In this document: in pieces, positions 16,276 through 24,157 of the stretch
Position numbering within the stretch: position 1 is the stretch's first letter
Layout: each line of letters opens with the position of its first letter
Source of the DNA: Caulobacteraceae bacterium
Lineage (GTDB): Bacteria > Pseudomonadota > Alphaproteobacteria > Caulobacterales > Caulobacteraceae
Reading direction: 5' to 3'
DNA length: 64,000 bases
NCBI GenBank assembly: GCA_947475465.1
Contig: CANJLK010000001.1
Coordinates: forward strand, 222,513-286,512
Notes under the pieces: model-generated
Seen by the model: the letters and a program-made list of their open reading frames with translations, nothing else
Told to the model about the DNA's origin: nothing
Databases searched by the model: none
Position numbers and translations under genes: made by a program

Positions 16276-17937
16276 TCAATAGGCGCGCGGCATGTGGTGG
16301 GGGTCGAGCTTCAGCTCGATCAGCAGGGGTTTGCGACGGGCTGCGATGGCGGCGACAGCCAGGTCGATATCGGCGTTGGTGCGGACGATGACGCCCTCGC
16401 CGCCGAAAGCCACTGCGATAGGGGCGAAGTCGGGCCAGGCCATCAGGGACAACGTCGGGTCCATCCCCTTGGTCATGAACTGGATGTGCTCGGCGCCGTA
16501 GCTGCCGTCATTGCACAGGATCACGATGAGGTCGGTCCCGTAGCGCACAGCGGTGCTGAATTCCGAGAAACCGCCCAGCATGAATCCGCCGTCGCCGGCG
16601 ACAAGCACGGTGGGCGCGCCGGCGGCCATCGCCGCCCCGATGGCCTCGCCCAGCCCCAGCCCGATTGAGCCGAAATGGGTGGTCGGCACGAAGCGGCTGG
16701 GCGCCTCGACGTCGATCAGCTTCCAGGCATGGCCCAGGAACCGTCCGCCATCTGTCACCAGGACGCGGTCGCTCGGGAGGACCGCGTTGATGCGCTGCAA
16801 CGCCGTCTGGATGCACACGCCGTCATCGGCCCGCGGCGGCAAGGGTTCGGGGCGATAGGCGGCGATCTGCTCGCGCAGGGCCTCCGATCGATAGCCGGAC
16901 GGGGCGACTTCGGCCTGGTCCAGCCAGTAGACCATGGCGTCGGCCACCTCGGCGGCGTCGCCCACCACGCCCACGTCCGGTTCCGTCTGGCAGCCGATGT
17001 CGGCGGGGTCGAGGTTGACCTGCACGATCCGGCGGCCCTTGGCGAAGGACCCGTGCGAGGAGGTGAAGAACGACAGGCTCGCGCCGAAGGCGACGACGCA
17101 GTCGCTTTCGAGGATCGCATCGACGGCGACCGGCGTGCTGAGCGTGCCGAAAATCCCCAGATTATAAGGCTCGCCGGCGAACAGGCCCTTGGCGCGAAGG
17201 GTCGTTGCGACCGGCGCGCCGGTCCGCTCGGCCAGCCGCAGGATCGCCGCGCGGGCCTCCGGGCTGGCCGCGCCGCGCCCGGCCAGCAGGATCGGGCGCT
17301 TGGCGCCGGCCAGGATGCCGATGGCGTCGTCCAGGTCGGGACCCGGGGCGGCGGCGGCACGGGCCTGCGGCGTGCGCAGGGTCACGGGCTGGTAGTCGAC
17401 CTCCAGCCACTGGAACTCATAGGGCATGTTCAAGACAATGGGCCGCCGTTCGATCCGGGCCCGGCGAAACGCGGTGGCGACGTCGGTGGATAGGGTGGCC
17501 GGTGTGCGCAGCTGCTCAAAGCCCGCGCCGGTATCGGCGATCAGTTCGCGCTGCGGGATGTTCTGCAGGTGGTGCTTGGCCTCGGGGTCGGTGTCGCCGC
17601 ACAGCAGGACGATGGGCAGGCGGGCCTTCACCCCCTCCACCAGCGCCGTCAGGGTGTTGGTCAGGGCCGGACCGTGGGTGATGGTCGCCACCCCGACCTG
17701 GCCTGTAACCGAGGCATGACCCAGGGCCATCAGGGTCACGCCGGCCTCGTTGGCGCCGGCGACATAACCGCCCCCAAAGTCGCGGACGTAGCTGTCGACC
17801 ATGTAGAGGTTGGCGTCGCCGATCAGGCCGAACATGGTCGTGACGCCGTTGTCGATCAACGCCCTGGCGATGGCCTGGTGGACCGTCCCGCGCACCCGGG
17901 CTGAGGCGGAGGGCTTGTTTTCAGCGCTGTCCGGCAT
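16276..17937 (-). CDS. Thiamine-pyrophosphate-dependent enzyme (acetolactate synthase/2-hydroxyacyl-CoA lyase family)
   Basis: A 553-residue three-domain TPP enzyme. The N-terminal PYR domain has the cofactor-activating Glu64 in GANEAGVTLMALGHA and THGPALTNTLTAL; a central domain follows (GAKRPILLAGRGA); the C-terminal PP domain carries GDGGFMLGGFSEF and a downstream CNDGSYG, the GDG-...-ND metal/TPP motif. Family members include acetolactate synthase, oxalyl-CoA decarboxylase, 2-hydroxyacyl-CoA lyase and benzaldehyde lyase; I cannot place it further. The ATG at 17937 is preceded by GAGGGAAAC. It starts a minus-strand operon divergent from the maleylacetate-reductase-like gene. A lyase acting on a 2-hydroxyacyl-CoA would suit the PhyH enzymes nearby. 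Confidence 0.88.
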   Translation of the reverse strand: MPDSAENKPSASARVRGTVHQAIARALIDNGVTTMFGLIGDANLYMVDSYVRDFGGGYVAGANEAGVTLMALGHASVTGQVGVATITHGPALTNTLTALVEGVKARLPIVLLCGDTDPEAKHHLQNIPQRELIADTGAGFEQLRTPATLSTDVATAFRRARIERRPIVLNMPYEFQWLEVDYQPVTLRTPQARAAAAPGPDLDDAIGILAGAKRPILLAGRGAASPEARAAILRLAERTGAPVATTLRAKGLFAGEPYNLGIFGTLSTPVAVDAILESDCVVAFGASLSFFTSSHGSFAKGRRIVQVNLDPADIGCQTEPDVGVVGDAAEVADAMVYWLDQAEVAPSGYRSEALREQIAAYRPEPLPPRADDGVCIQTALQRINAVLPSDRVLVTDGGRFLGHAWKLIDVEAPSRFVPTTHFGSIGLGLGEAIGAAMAAGAPTVLVAGDGGFMLGGFSEFSTAVRYGTDLIVILCNDGSYGAEHIQFMTKGMDPTLSLMAWPDFAPIAVAFGGEGVIVRTNADIDLAVAAIAARRKPLLIELKLDPHHMPRAY

Positions 17938-18182
17938 GGTGTTTCCCTCGAAGGGCCGCTGACGCGGCCGGCGCTCCATCCCAGGGAGCCCTTGGCGCCT
18001 GGCGCGCGCCTGCGGGCTCTTCCCCGTCGTTGCGGGGGCGACGCCAAGGATCGATTGTGAAATCCTTGTCCGCAACACCAGCTTAAATCCAAGGCGGACC
18101 TAAAACGCCATCCATTTTTTGAATCATTGTACGCTTTTCTCGCTTCCCGCCGGCCCGCACAGAAAAAGAGACATCGCAAACC
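17938..18182. promoter_or_regulatory. Divergent intergenic region with AT-rich core
   Basis: A 245-nt gap between two divergent genes, the only place for both promoters. The stretch 18085-18145 is clearly AT-richer than its surroundings (a run of six T followed by GAATCATTGTACG). I cannot assign convincing -35/-10 hexamers or a dyad. No ORF is supported here. Confidence 0.45.
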
Positions 18183-19367
18183 ATGAGTTCAGAGCCCCAG
18201 AGGCCCTTCGTCCACCGGTATCCGCCGCAGCACCTGATCTATGGCCCAGGGTCGGCGGGCGCATTGGGCGGCGTCCTGGCGGGGATCGGCATCCAGCGCG
18301 GACTGCTGCTTTGCGGGGCGAACCTCAATGCCGCGCCAGGCGTTGTCAGCGGCCTGGTGGCGGGCGCCGAGGGGCGCATCGCCTCGGTTTGGGCGGGGGT
18401 TCGGCCGCACGCGCCGTTCGAGACGGTGGACGCCGCGGCCGAAGCCTACCGGGCGCTCGGCGCGGATGGGTTGATCAGCCTGGGCGGCGGCAGCGCCCAC
18501 GACACCATGCGCGCGGTATCGCTGCTCCTGCAGGCCGGTGGGACCATCGCCGACCAGTTCAAGGATCCCACAAAAGCCTACGCCCGCGCCGATCCGCGGC
18601 CCGACGTGCGCCGCATCCCCATGGCCGCCATTCCGACCACCCTGTCCGCGGCCGAAACCACCTTCGGAGGCGGGGTCACCCACCAGGGCCGGAAGTACGT
18701 CTTCGTCGGCGACACCCTGTTCATCGACCGCATCGTGGTCGACACCGACCTGTTCGCGACGACGCCCCGGGAGGTGTTGGTCGATACCGGCTTCAACGCC
18801 ATCAACCACGCCATCGAACGCATCGTCTCGCCATCCCACCAGCCGATCGGCGACGCGGCGTTCCTCCACGCCTTGCGGCTGCTCATGCCGGCGCTGCAGG
18901 TCATCGGATCGGATGCGCCTCTCGACGAACCGGTTCTGACGGACGCCGCCCTGGGCGCGCACCTGTCAGAATCCACCAACGTGCTGGGCGGAATCGGCCA
19001 CGCCATCGCCCACGTGCTGGGCGGACGCTACCGCGTGCCGCACGGGACCGCGCATGGCCTGGGGATGATCCCGGGCTTGCGCTTGGCGGGGCCACGGCAT
19101 CCGGCGGGCATCGTCCGCATCCACGACGTGCTGCGCGATGTCGGCTGCCTGGCGGCCGGGGACACGGCGCTCGACGCGGTCATCGCCAGCTTCCAGGGTT
19201 TCCTCGCGCGGCTGGGACGGCCCGCGCGGCTGCGCGACATCGGCATCGCCGAGGCCGACCTCGCCGCCATAGCCCGCGACGTCATGGGGGACTTCTCGGT
19301 GGCGAGTTCCGGCCGCGCCGACCTGAACGAAACCCGCGTGGGCGAACTCCTGCGCGAGATCTGGTAG
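18183..19367 (+). CDS. Iron-containing alcohol dehydrogenase family, maleylacetate-reductase-like
   Basis: A 394-residue type III dehydrogenase. The NAD-binding motif is LGGGSAHD (about 100-107) and TTLSAAETTFGGGV follows. The metal-site region of iron alcohol dehydrogenases reads GFNAINHAIE here, with Asn205 where canonical enzymes have Asp; downstream His residues are in GIGHAIAHVLGG and VPHGTAHG. Asn at this position is familiar from maleylacetate reductases, which reduce maleylacetate to 3-oxoadipate in aromatic degradation. Start ATG 18183 follows AAAGAGA. No ring-cleavage dioxygenase is nearby, so another oxo-acid or alcohol substrate is possible. Confidence 0.85.
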   Translation: MSSEPQRPFVHRYPPQHLIYGPGSAGALGGVLAGIGIQRGLLLCGANLNAAPGVVSGLVAGAEGRIASVWAGVRPHAPFETVDAAAEAYRALGADGLISLGGGSAHDTMRAVSLLLQAGGTIADQFKDPTKAYARADPRPDVRRIPMAAIPTTLSAAETTFGGGVTHQGRKYVFVGDTLFIDRIVVDTDLFATTPREVLVDTGFNAINHAIERIVSPSHQPIGDAAFLHALRLLMPALQVIGSDAPLDEPVLTDAALGAHLSESTNVLGGIGHAIAHVLGGRYRVPHGTAHGLGMIPGLRLAGPRHPAGIVRIHDVLRDVGCLAAGDTALDAVIASFQGFLARLGRPARLRDIGIAEADLAAIARDVMGDFSVASSGRADLNETRVGELLREIW

Positions 19368-19487
19368 GCCGCGCAGGAAGAACCGCTGCTGATGATCACT
19401 TAGCCCCTTTTCGCGGCGGCCTCGGCGTGGTCCACAACCGCCATTGTCAGGCGCCGCCGCCTGGGGCGATCTGAGGGAGTTGCAAGA

Positions 19488-20702
19488 ATGAGGCTGCCGT
19501 ATCTGGCCGTACTGGCGGTCACAGTGTCGTCCGGAGCCTGCGCACAGACCAACATCGGCGCCCAGGCTCCTGAGACCGGACTGCCGTTCGCGATGGCCTC
19601 GGTGGCGACCTTCAACAAGCCCTGGCGCATGGCCTTCCTGCCCGATGGCCGCATGCTGGTGACCGAGAAGCCAGGCGCTGTCTGGCTCGTCACCCAGGAC
19701 GGCGCGAAGACGCCTGTGGCCAATGTTCCGGCTGTCCTGGCCCAGGGCCAGGGCGGCATGTTGGGGGTCTTCCTGTCGCCGCACTATGCGAGCGACCACT
19801 TCGTCTACCTCACCTATTCCGAGCCCGGTGGCGGCGGGTCGAGCCTGGCCTTGGCCCGGGCGCGCCTGTCCCTGGCGAAGGACGCGGCCAGCCTGGAGGG
19901 GCTGCAGGTCATCTGGCGCGATGGCGCACGCGGCAAGGGCGGGCAGTTCGGCGCCCAGGTCGCCTTTTCGCCGGACGGAAAATTCCTGTTTCTGACGGTC
20001 GGCGAGCGCCAGCGCATGACGCCGGCCCAGGACCCCAACCAGCCGCTGGGGAAAATCCTGCGCCTGACCCTCGACGGCAAGCCCGCGCCCCGCAATCCGA
20101 TGGCGGGAAAAACAGGCGCGGCCAGCGTGCCGGTGATCGACCCGCCGAAGGACACCGAGGTCGCGAAGACCGCGCAGACGGTCAGCACCTACGCCTTCCC
20201 GGGCCCGAATTTGACGCCGGCTGAAACCTGGACCAGCGGGCACCGCACGCCCTATGGCTTGGCCTTCGCGCCGGACGGGCGGCTGTGGGAAGCCGAACAC
20301 GGCCCCCGCGGCGGCGACGAGCTGAACCTGATCGAGCCCGGCAAGAACTACGGCTGGCCCCTCGTCGCCTACGCGGTCAACTACAACGGCGTGTCGATAC
20401 CCAATCCCGACACCCGGCCCGACCTGGCCAAGCCAGTGCTCTATTGGACGCCCATCATCGCGCCCGGCAGCCTGACGTTCTACAAGGGCAAGATGTTCCC
20501 GCAATGGCAGGGCTCGGCCCTTCTGGGGGGCATGGCCACCATGACCCTCAACCGGATCGTGATCAGCGGCGCCACCGCCAAGCCGGCCGAGCGCTGGGTG
20601 GTAGGTCACCGCATCCGCGATGTGGAAGTCGCGCCTGACGGCGCGGTGTGGATGCTGGAAGACGCCAATCCGGGCGGTCTCTTTAGGGTCACACCCAAGT
20701 AG
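19488..20702 (+). CDS. PQQ-dependent sugar dehydrogenase-like six-bladed beta-propeller, exported
   Basis: 404 residues with an N-terminal export signal (hydrophobic YLAVLAVTVSSGACAQ; the SGAC could be a weak lipobox, otherwise cleavage after ACA). The propeller shows family motifs of soluble aldose/sorbosone dehydrogenases: KPWRMAFLPDGRMLVTEKPG, GQGGMLGVFLSPHY, TSGHRTPYGLAFAPDGRLW, EHGPRGGDELNLIEPGKNYGWP and the C-terminal HRIRDVEVAPDGAVW. It acts in the periplasm. Such proteins bind PQQ with Ca2+ and oxidise sugars or alcohols; no PQQ biosynthesis genes are in the window. It ends at a terminator-like hairpin overlapping the convergent crotonase gene. Confidence 0.88.
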   Translation: MRLPYLAVLAVTVSSGACAQTNIGAQAPETGLPFAMASVATFNKPWRMAFLPDGRMLVTEKPGAVWLVTQDGAKTPVANVPAVLAQGQGGMLGVFLSPHYASDHFVYLTYSEPGGGGSSLALARARLSLAKDAASLEGLQVIWRDGARGKGGQFGAQVAFSPDGKFLFLTVGERQRMTPAQDPNQPLGKILRLTLDGKPAPRNPMAGKTGAASVPVIDPPKDTEVAKTAQTVSTYAFPGPNLTPAETWTSGHRTPYGLAFAPDGRLWEAEHGPRGGDELNLIEPGKNYGWPLVAYAVNYNGVSIPNPDTRPDLAKPVLYWTPIIAPGSLTFYKGKMFPQWQGSALLGGMATMTLNRIVISGATAKPAERWVVGHRIRDVEVAPDGAVWMLEDANPGGLFRVTPK

Positions 20703-20714
20703 GCTGGGCGCGGT

Positions 20715-21506
20715 TCAGCGGCCGCGAAACGCCGGCGGCCGCTTTTCCTTGAAGGCGGCGACACCCTCGGCATAGTCATCGCTGAACCCCAGGCGTTGCT
20801 GGAAGTCGCGCTCGAGGTCCATGTAGTCGTCGAAGGTCAGGCTGTGGCTGGAGCGGATCGACCGCTTGATGGCGGCCAGCGCCAGCGGCGGCGAGCGGGC
20901 CAATTTCGCGGCCAGCGCATCGACTTCAGACCCTAGCTGGTCGTCGTCCACCACCTTCCAGATCATGCCCCATTCCGCCGCGCGTTCCGCGGACAGGGGC
21001 TCGGCGGTCAGGGCCAGGCCCATGGCCCGCGCCTGCCCCGCCAGGCGTGGCATCATCCAGCCGCCGCCGAAGTCGGGCATGAGGCCGATCGACACGAAGG
21101 ACTGGATGAAGCGCGCGCTGCGGGCGGCCACCACCAGGTCGCACAGGAAGGCCAGGTTCGCGCCGGCGCCGGCGGCGACGCCGTTCACCGCGGCGATGAC
21201 GGGGGCATCCAGCCGCACGAGCCGGCGGGCCAACGGGCCCCAGCGATTGCGCAGATTGACCGCAAGGTCCGGCGGCGGATCGCCCGGCCCACGCTTGCGT
21301 TCGGTCAGGTCCTGGCCGGCGCAGAATCCACGGCCCTCGCCGGTGATCACCACGACCCGGACCTGTGGATCGGCCTCGATCAGATCCAGGACGGCGGACA
21401 GATCCTTGTGCATGGGGACGGTGAAGGCGTTCAGCCGCTCAGGCCTGTTCAGGCGAATCCGCGCCACGCCGTCGGCCTGATCGAAGATGATCGTCTCATA
21501 GTCCAT
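20715..21506 (-). CDS. Crotonase-fold isomerase/hydratase, PaaG-like
   Basis: 263 residues. Oxyanion segments are GFCAGQDL and GVAAGAGANLAFLCDLV. The two Glu residues of enoyl-CoA hydratase are replaced (Asn and Phe), while an Asp appears in IGLMPDFGGGW, the position used as sole catalytic acid in PaaG (1,2-epoxyphenylacetyl-CoA isomerase) and related delta3,delta2-enoyl-CoA isomerases; RLAGQARAMGLALTAEPLSAE also resembles PaaG. The enzyme probably isomerises a double bond or a ring epoxide/oxepin CoA ester. It is upstream of nothing in its own direction and convergent with the sugar dehydrogenase; the Gfo/Idh gene lies 30 nt upstream on the same strand. Confidence 0.9.
   Translation of the reverse strand: MDYETIIFDQADGVARIRLNRPERLNAFTVPMHKDLSAVLDLIEADPQVRVVVITGEGRGFCAGQDLTERKRGPGDPPPDLAVNLRNRWGPLARRLVRLDAPVIAAVNGVAAGAGANLAFLCDLVVAARSARFIQSFVSIGLMPDFGGGWMMPRLAGQARAMGLALTAEPLSAERAAEWGMIWKVVDDDQLGSEVDALAAKLARSPPLALAAIKRSIRSSHSLTFDDYMDLERDFQQRLGFSDDYAEGVAAFKEKRPPAFRGR
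20717..20746 (+). terminator. Rho-independent terminator for the sugar dehydrogenase gene
   Basis: A perfect 9-bp stem, AGCGGCCGC at 20717-20725 and GCGGCCGCT at 20735-20743, with a 9-nt loop and TTTT across 20743-20746. It begins 15 nt after the sugar dehydrogenase stop and overlaps the last codons of the convergent crotonase gene, where it encodes part of the C-terminal tail. Confidence 0.6.
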
Positions 21507-21536
21507 CAGGTATCCGCCTGTCCGTGGTTGACGCCG

Positions 21537-22646
21537 TCACATGGCATGGGGGGCTGACCGCTGTCCGGAGGCGGCCGCCTGCTCGATGGCGGCCAGCACC
21601 TGATGGTTGGCGACCGCGTCGTCGAAACTGGGCGCGGTGCGCGATCCGGTGCGGATATCGTCGGCCATGCGCGCGTATAGGCGCGCGACATTGCGTTCGC
21701 GCTGGCTGTCCGGCCAGCCCTCGTAGAGCGCGGCGGGAACAGGCAGGGGCTGCAGAGCCGCATCGCCGGTCCGCGCACCCTTGATGATCAGGTCGTGGTA
21801 TTGGGTGTGCCCGCTGGGGCCGGTGATCTGGATCAGGCCATCCTCGCCGGTGATTTCCCACAAGAGGCCTGTGCCCGGATTGGTGTCACCTCGGTAGTGG
21901 ATCGAAAGTGGTGCGCCGCTGGCGAGGACGCCGGCCACCAGCGCCTGGTCGGGAGCTGTTCGGGGAAGCACCTCACCGGTCTCGACCATGGTCGCCGTGG
22001 TCCGCCGCGTGGAGAGGACCGCCGAGAGTTCTGTGATCTCGCCCAGCATTTTGCGCAGGCCCGCCAGGGTGTGGCCCAGCGGTATGGTCAGCATGTTGGC
22101 CCCGGTCGCCCGGTCCATCAGATAGGCCGAAGCTGGCGTGACGGCTGGACCGCCAGGGCCGGCGCTGGCCACAAGGGTCACCGAAAGAATGCGGCCGACG
22201 TAGCCCTCGGCGATCAGCTTGCCGACATGATCGAGCTCGATGGAGCCCAGGGCCTGGGCGCCGACCACGCCGACAATCCCGCTTTCCTTCGCAAGGGCGG
22301 CCATCTCCCGCGCCTCGGCCAGACCGTTGCCCAGCGGCCATTCGCAATAGACGTGCTTGCCCGCCGCGATGGCGGCCCTTGTCAGCGCCAGATGGTGCGG
22401 CACCTTCACCGTGACCGCGACCACATCCACCTCAGGCGCGGCGGCAAGTTCGGCCACGTCGCGGTAGGCGCGTGGCAGGCCCAGCGCCCTGGCGGCGGCC
22501 TCGCCGCTCTCCAGGCTGCTGTTGGCGACGCCGACGATCTCGAAGTCGTCGGCCAGGGCGCGCAGGGCAGGCACGTGGGCCAGCGCCGCCCAGCTACGGC
22601 CCGGCGTCAATCCGACGATGCCTACTCCAAGACGACGAGCGGCCAT
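21537..22646 (-). CDS. Gfo/Idh/MocA-family oxidoreductase
   Basis: 369 residues. An N-terminal Rossmann domain begins RLGVGIVGLTPGRSWAALAHVPAL, followed by VDVVAVTVKVPHHLALTRAAIAAGKHVYCEWPLG, where EWPLG corresponds to the family motif EKP (the usual Lys is Trp). The C-terminal half is the alpha/beta substrate domain. The Lys-to-Trp change is shared with Gal80-like members, so a sensing or reductive role on a non-sugar substrate is possible. Start ATG 22646 follows GAGGGAGAA. It is divergent from the HIT-like gene and probably cotranscribed with the PaaG-like gene. Confidence 0.88.
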   Translation of the reverse strand: MAARRLGVGIVGLTPGRSWAALAHVPALRALADDFEIVGVANSSLESGEAAARALGLPRAYRDVAELAAAPEVDVVAVTVKVPHHLALTRAAIAAGKHVYCEWPLGNGLAEAREMAALAKESGIVGVVGAQALGSIELDHVGKLIAEGYVGRILSVTLVASAGPGGPAVTPASAYLMDRATGANMLTIPLGHTLAGLRKMLGEITELSAVLSTRRTTATMVETGEVLPRTAPDQALVAGVLASGAPLSIHYRGDTNPGTGLLWEITGEDGLIQITGPSGHTQYHDLIIKGARTGDAALQPLPVPAALYEGWPDSQRERNVARLYARMADDIRTGSRTAPSFDDAVANHQVLAAIEQAAASGQRSAPHAM

Positions 22647-22821
22647 GGGTGTTCTCCCTCAAGTTGGCTCCGCGCTTATGGGGCGCGGTGACGATGCATC
22701 ATGGCGGGGCCAAGGGCCGCGGTCGACCCGCTCCGCGCTCGGCGGCGTCAATCTCAGTATTGCCCTCCCACAAGCCCCCGCGGTCGGTCTAGACTGGCGA
22801 CCCTCGGGAAGGGAACGCTCT

Positions 22822-23250
22822 ATGAATGACGCCGCGTATGCCTGCCATATCTGCACCTCGCTGGAACAGGCGCTGCCAGAGAATACGGTCATCCGTACCG
22901 CCAACTGGTGTGTCACCGGCGTAAAGGATTCGCCGGGCCACCTGATGGTCACCGCGGTGACACACGACGCCGGCATCGCCGGGCTGTCGCCGGAAGCCGC
23001 CGCCGACCTGGGCCCGCTGATCCAAAAGTTGAGCGCCGGTCTCCTGGCGTCGGGCGCCTTCACCCGCACCTCCTTCATCCACCTGGGCGACGCTGCGCCC
23101 CACACCCATTTCATGCTCATCGGCCGCGCGCCCGGCGACCTGCCGGTGGTGGACGCCAAGCCGCTGGGCGCCCGCGTCGTCGCGTTGCAGGACGCCGAAC
23201 GCGCCAGGACCGAAATCGCAGAGCTTCGGACCCTGCTGACCCTGGGCTGA
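22822..23250 (+). CDS. HIT-domain-like protein
   Basis: 142 residues beginning NDAAYACHICTSLEQALPENTVI. A C-x2-C pair near the N-terminus, a SPGHLMVTAVTHDAGIAGLS core and PHTHFMLIGRA near residue 95 match the histidine-triad family layout (Cys pair, then H-x-H-x). The triad itself is imperfect: only two His in H-T-H are visible. HIT proteins hydrolyse or transfer nucleotides from phosphoryl bonds. The real start is ATG 22822 with GGGAAGGGAA upstream. It is the only plus-strand gene between two minus-strand blocks, and its stop is 3 nt from the convergent FAH gene. Its role in this cluster is unknown. Confidence 0.7.
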   Translation: MNDAAYACHICTSLEQALPENTVIRTANWCVTGVKDSPGHLMVTAVTHDAGIAGLSPEAAADLGPLIQKLSAGLLASGAFTRTSFIHLGDAAPHTHFMLIGRAPGDLPVVDAKPLGARVVALQDAERARTEIAELRTLLTLG

Positions 23251-23253
23251 ACC

Positions 23254-24138
23254 TCAGGCGAGAACCTCGTCGACGATCGGATTGCGCAGAATGCCGACGC
23301 CCTCGACCTCGCTCTCGATCACCTCGCCGGCCCGCAGGTAAGGCAGGCTCTCGTCGGTGATGTCCTTGAGGATCGCCTCGCGGTGAGTGTCGGCGACGGT
23401 GCCGCCGCAGGTGCCGGTGGCGACCACGTCGCCGGCGTTGAAGGTCATGAAGCTGCTGATCAGCTCGATTCCCTCGTCCACCTTCCAGAACATGTTGGCG
23501 GTGTTGTCGCTCTGCACGACCTTGCCGTTGCGACGCAGCTGGATGGAAAGACCATCGCATCCCGGCGGCAGTTCGTCAGGGGTCACCAGTTCGGGGCCGA
23601 GCGGCCCGGTCCGGTCGCTGTTCTTCATCAGGGACAGATTGACCCCGCCGCCGAAGCCCCGGACCGAGGCGTCGTTGAACACGGTGTATCCGGCCACATA
23701 GTCGAGCGCGTCGCGCCGCTTCACGTGCTTGGCGTGTTTGCGGAAGACGAAGGCCAGCTCGACCTCGTAGTCCAGGGTCCGCGACTTCAGGGGCGCAACG
23801 ATCGGCGCGTCGTGGCCCACCAGGCGATCGCTGGAGGAGATGAAGCAGCCGGGGGAAGCCGGGCGCTGGGTCACGTGCGAGGGATAGTTCAGGCCGAAAC
23901 CGAAGAACTTCGGGGGGCGGGGGATCACCGGAAGATAGACGAGGCCTTCGACCGGGCGGCGGGCGTGGCCGGCGGCGTTTCGGGCGGCCAGGCCGGCTTC
24001 CTCCAGCAGGTCCTGCTCGATCAGGCCCAGGAGGGTCGTGGGCAGCTGCGGCGCAGCCAGGCCAAGGTCGACGATCTCTTCGCCGAAGCGGACGCCGACC
24101 GTCTCGACGCCGGCCTTGTCGAAGGTGAGGAACCTCAT
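23254..24138 (-). CDS. Fumarylacetoacetate hydrolase-family protein
   Basis: 294 residues with the FAH C-terminal domain: KFFGFGLNYPSHV, then the metal-binding DYEVELAFVF (Glu125 and Glu127) and YTVFNDASVRG (Asp156), with NTANMFWKVDEGIELISSFMTFNAGDVVATGT downstream. Family enzymes use a divalent metal to hydrolyse C-C bonds of 1,3-diketo acids or to hydrate or tautomerise 2-hydroxydienoates. The gene follows the FAD monooxygenase by 19 nt and is probably translated from the same mRNA; hydroxylation followed by C-C cleavage of a diketo product is a reasonable joint function (inference). Confidence 0.92.
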   Translation of the reverse strand: MRFLTFDKAGVETVGVRFGEEIVDLGLAAPQLPTTLLGLIEQDLLEEAGLAARNAAGHARRPVEGLVYLPVIPRPPKFFGFGLNYPSHVTQRPASPGCFISSSDRLVGHDAPIVAPLKSRTLDYEVELAFVFRKHAKHVKRRDALDYVAGYTVFNDASVRGFGGGVNLSLMKNSDRTGPLGPELVTPDELPPGCDGLSIQLRRNGKVVQSDNTANMFWKVDEGIELISSFMTFNAGDVVATGTCGGTVADTHREAILKDITDESLPYLRAGEVIESEVEGVGILRNPIVDEVLA

Positions 24139-24157
24139 CCCTTTTGCTCCCGGCGGC

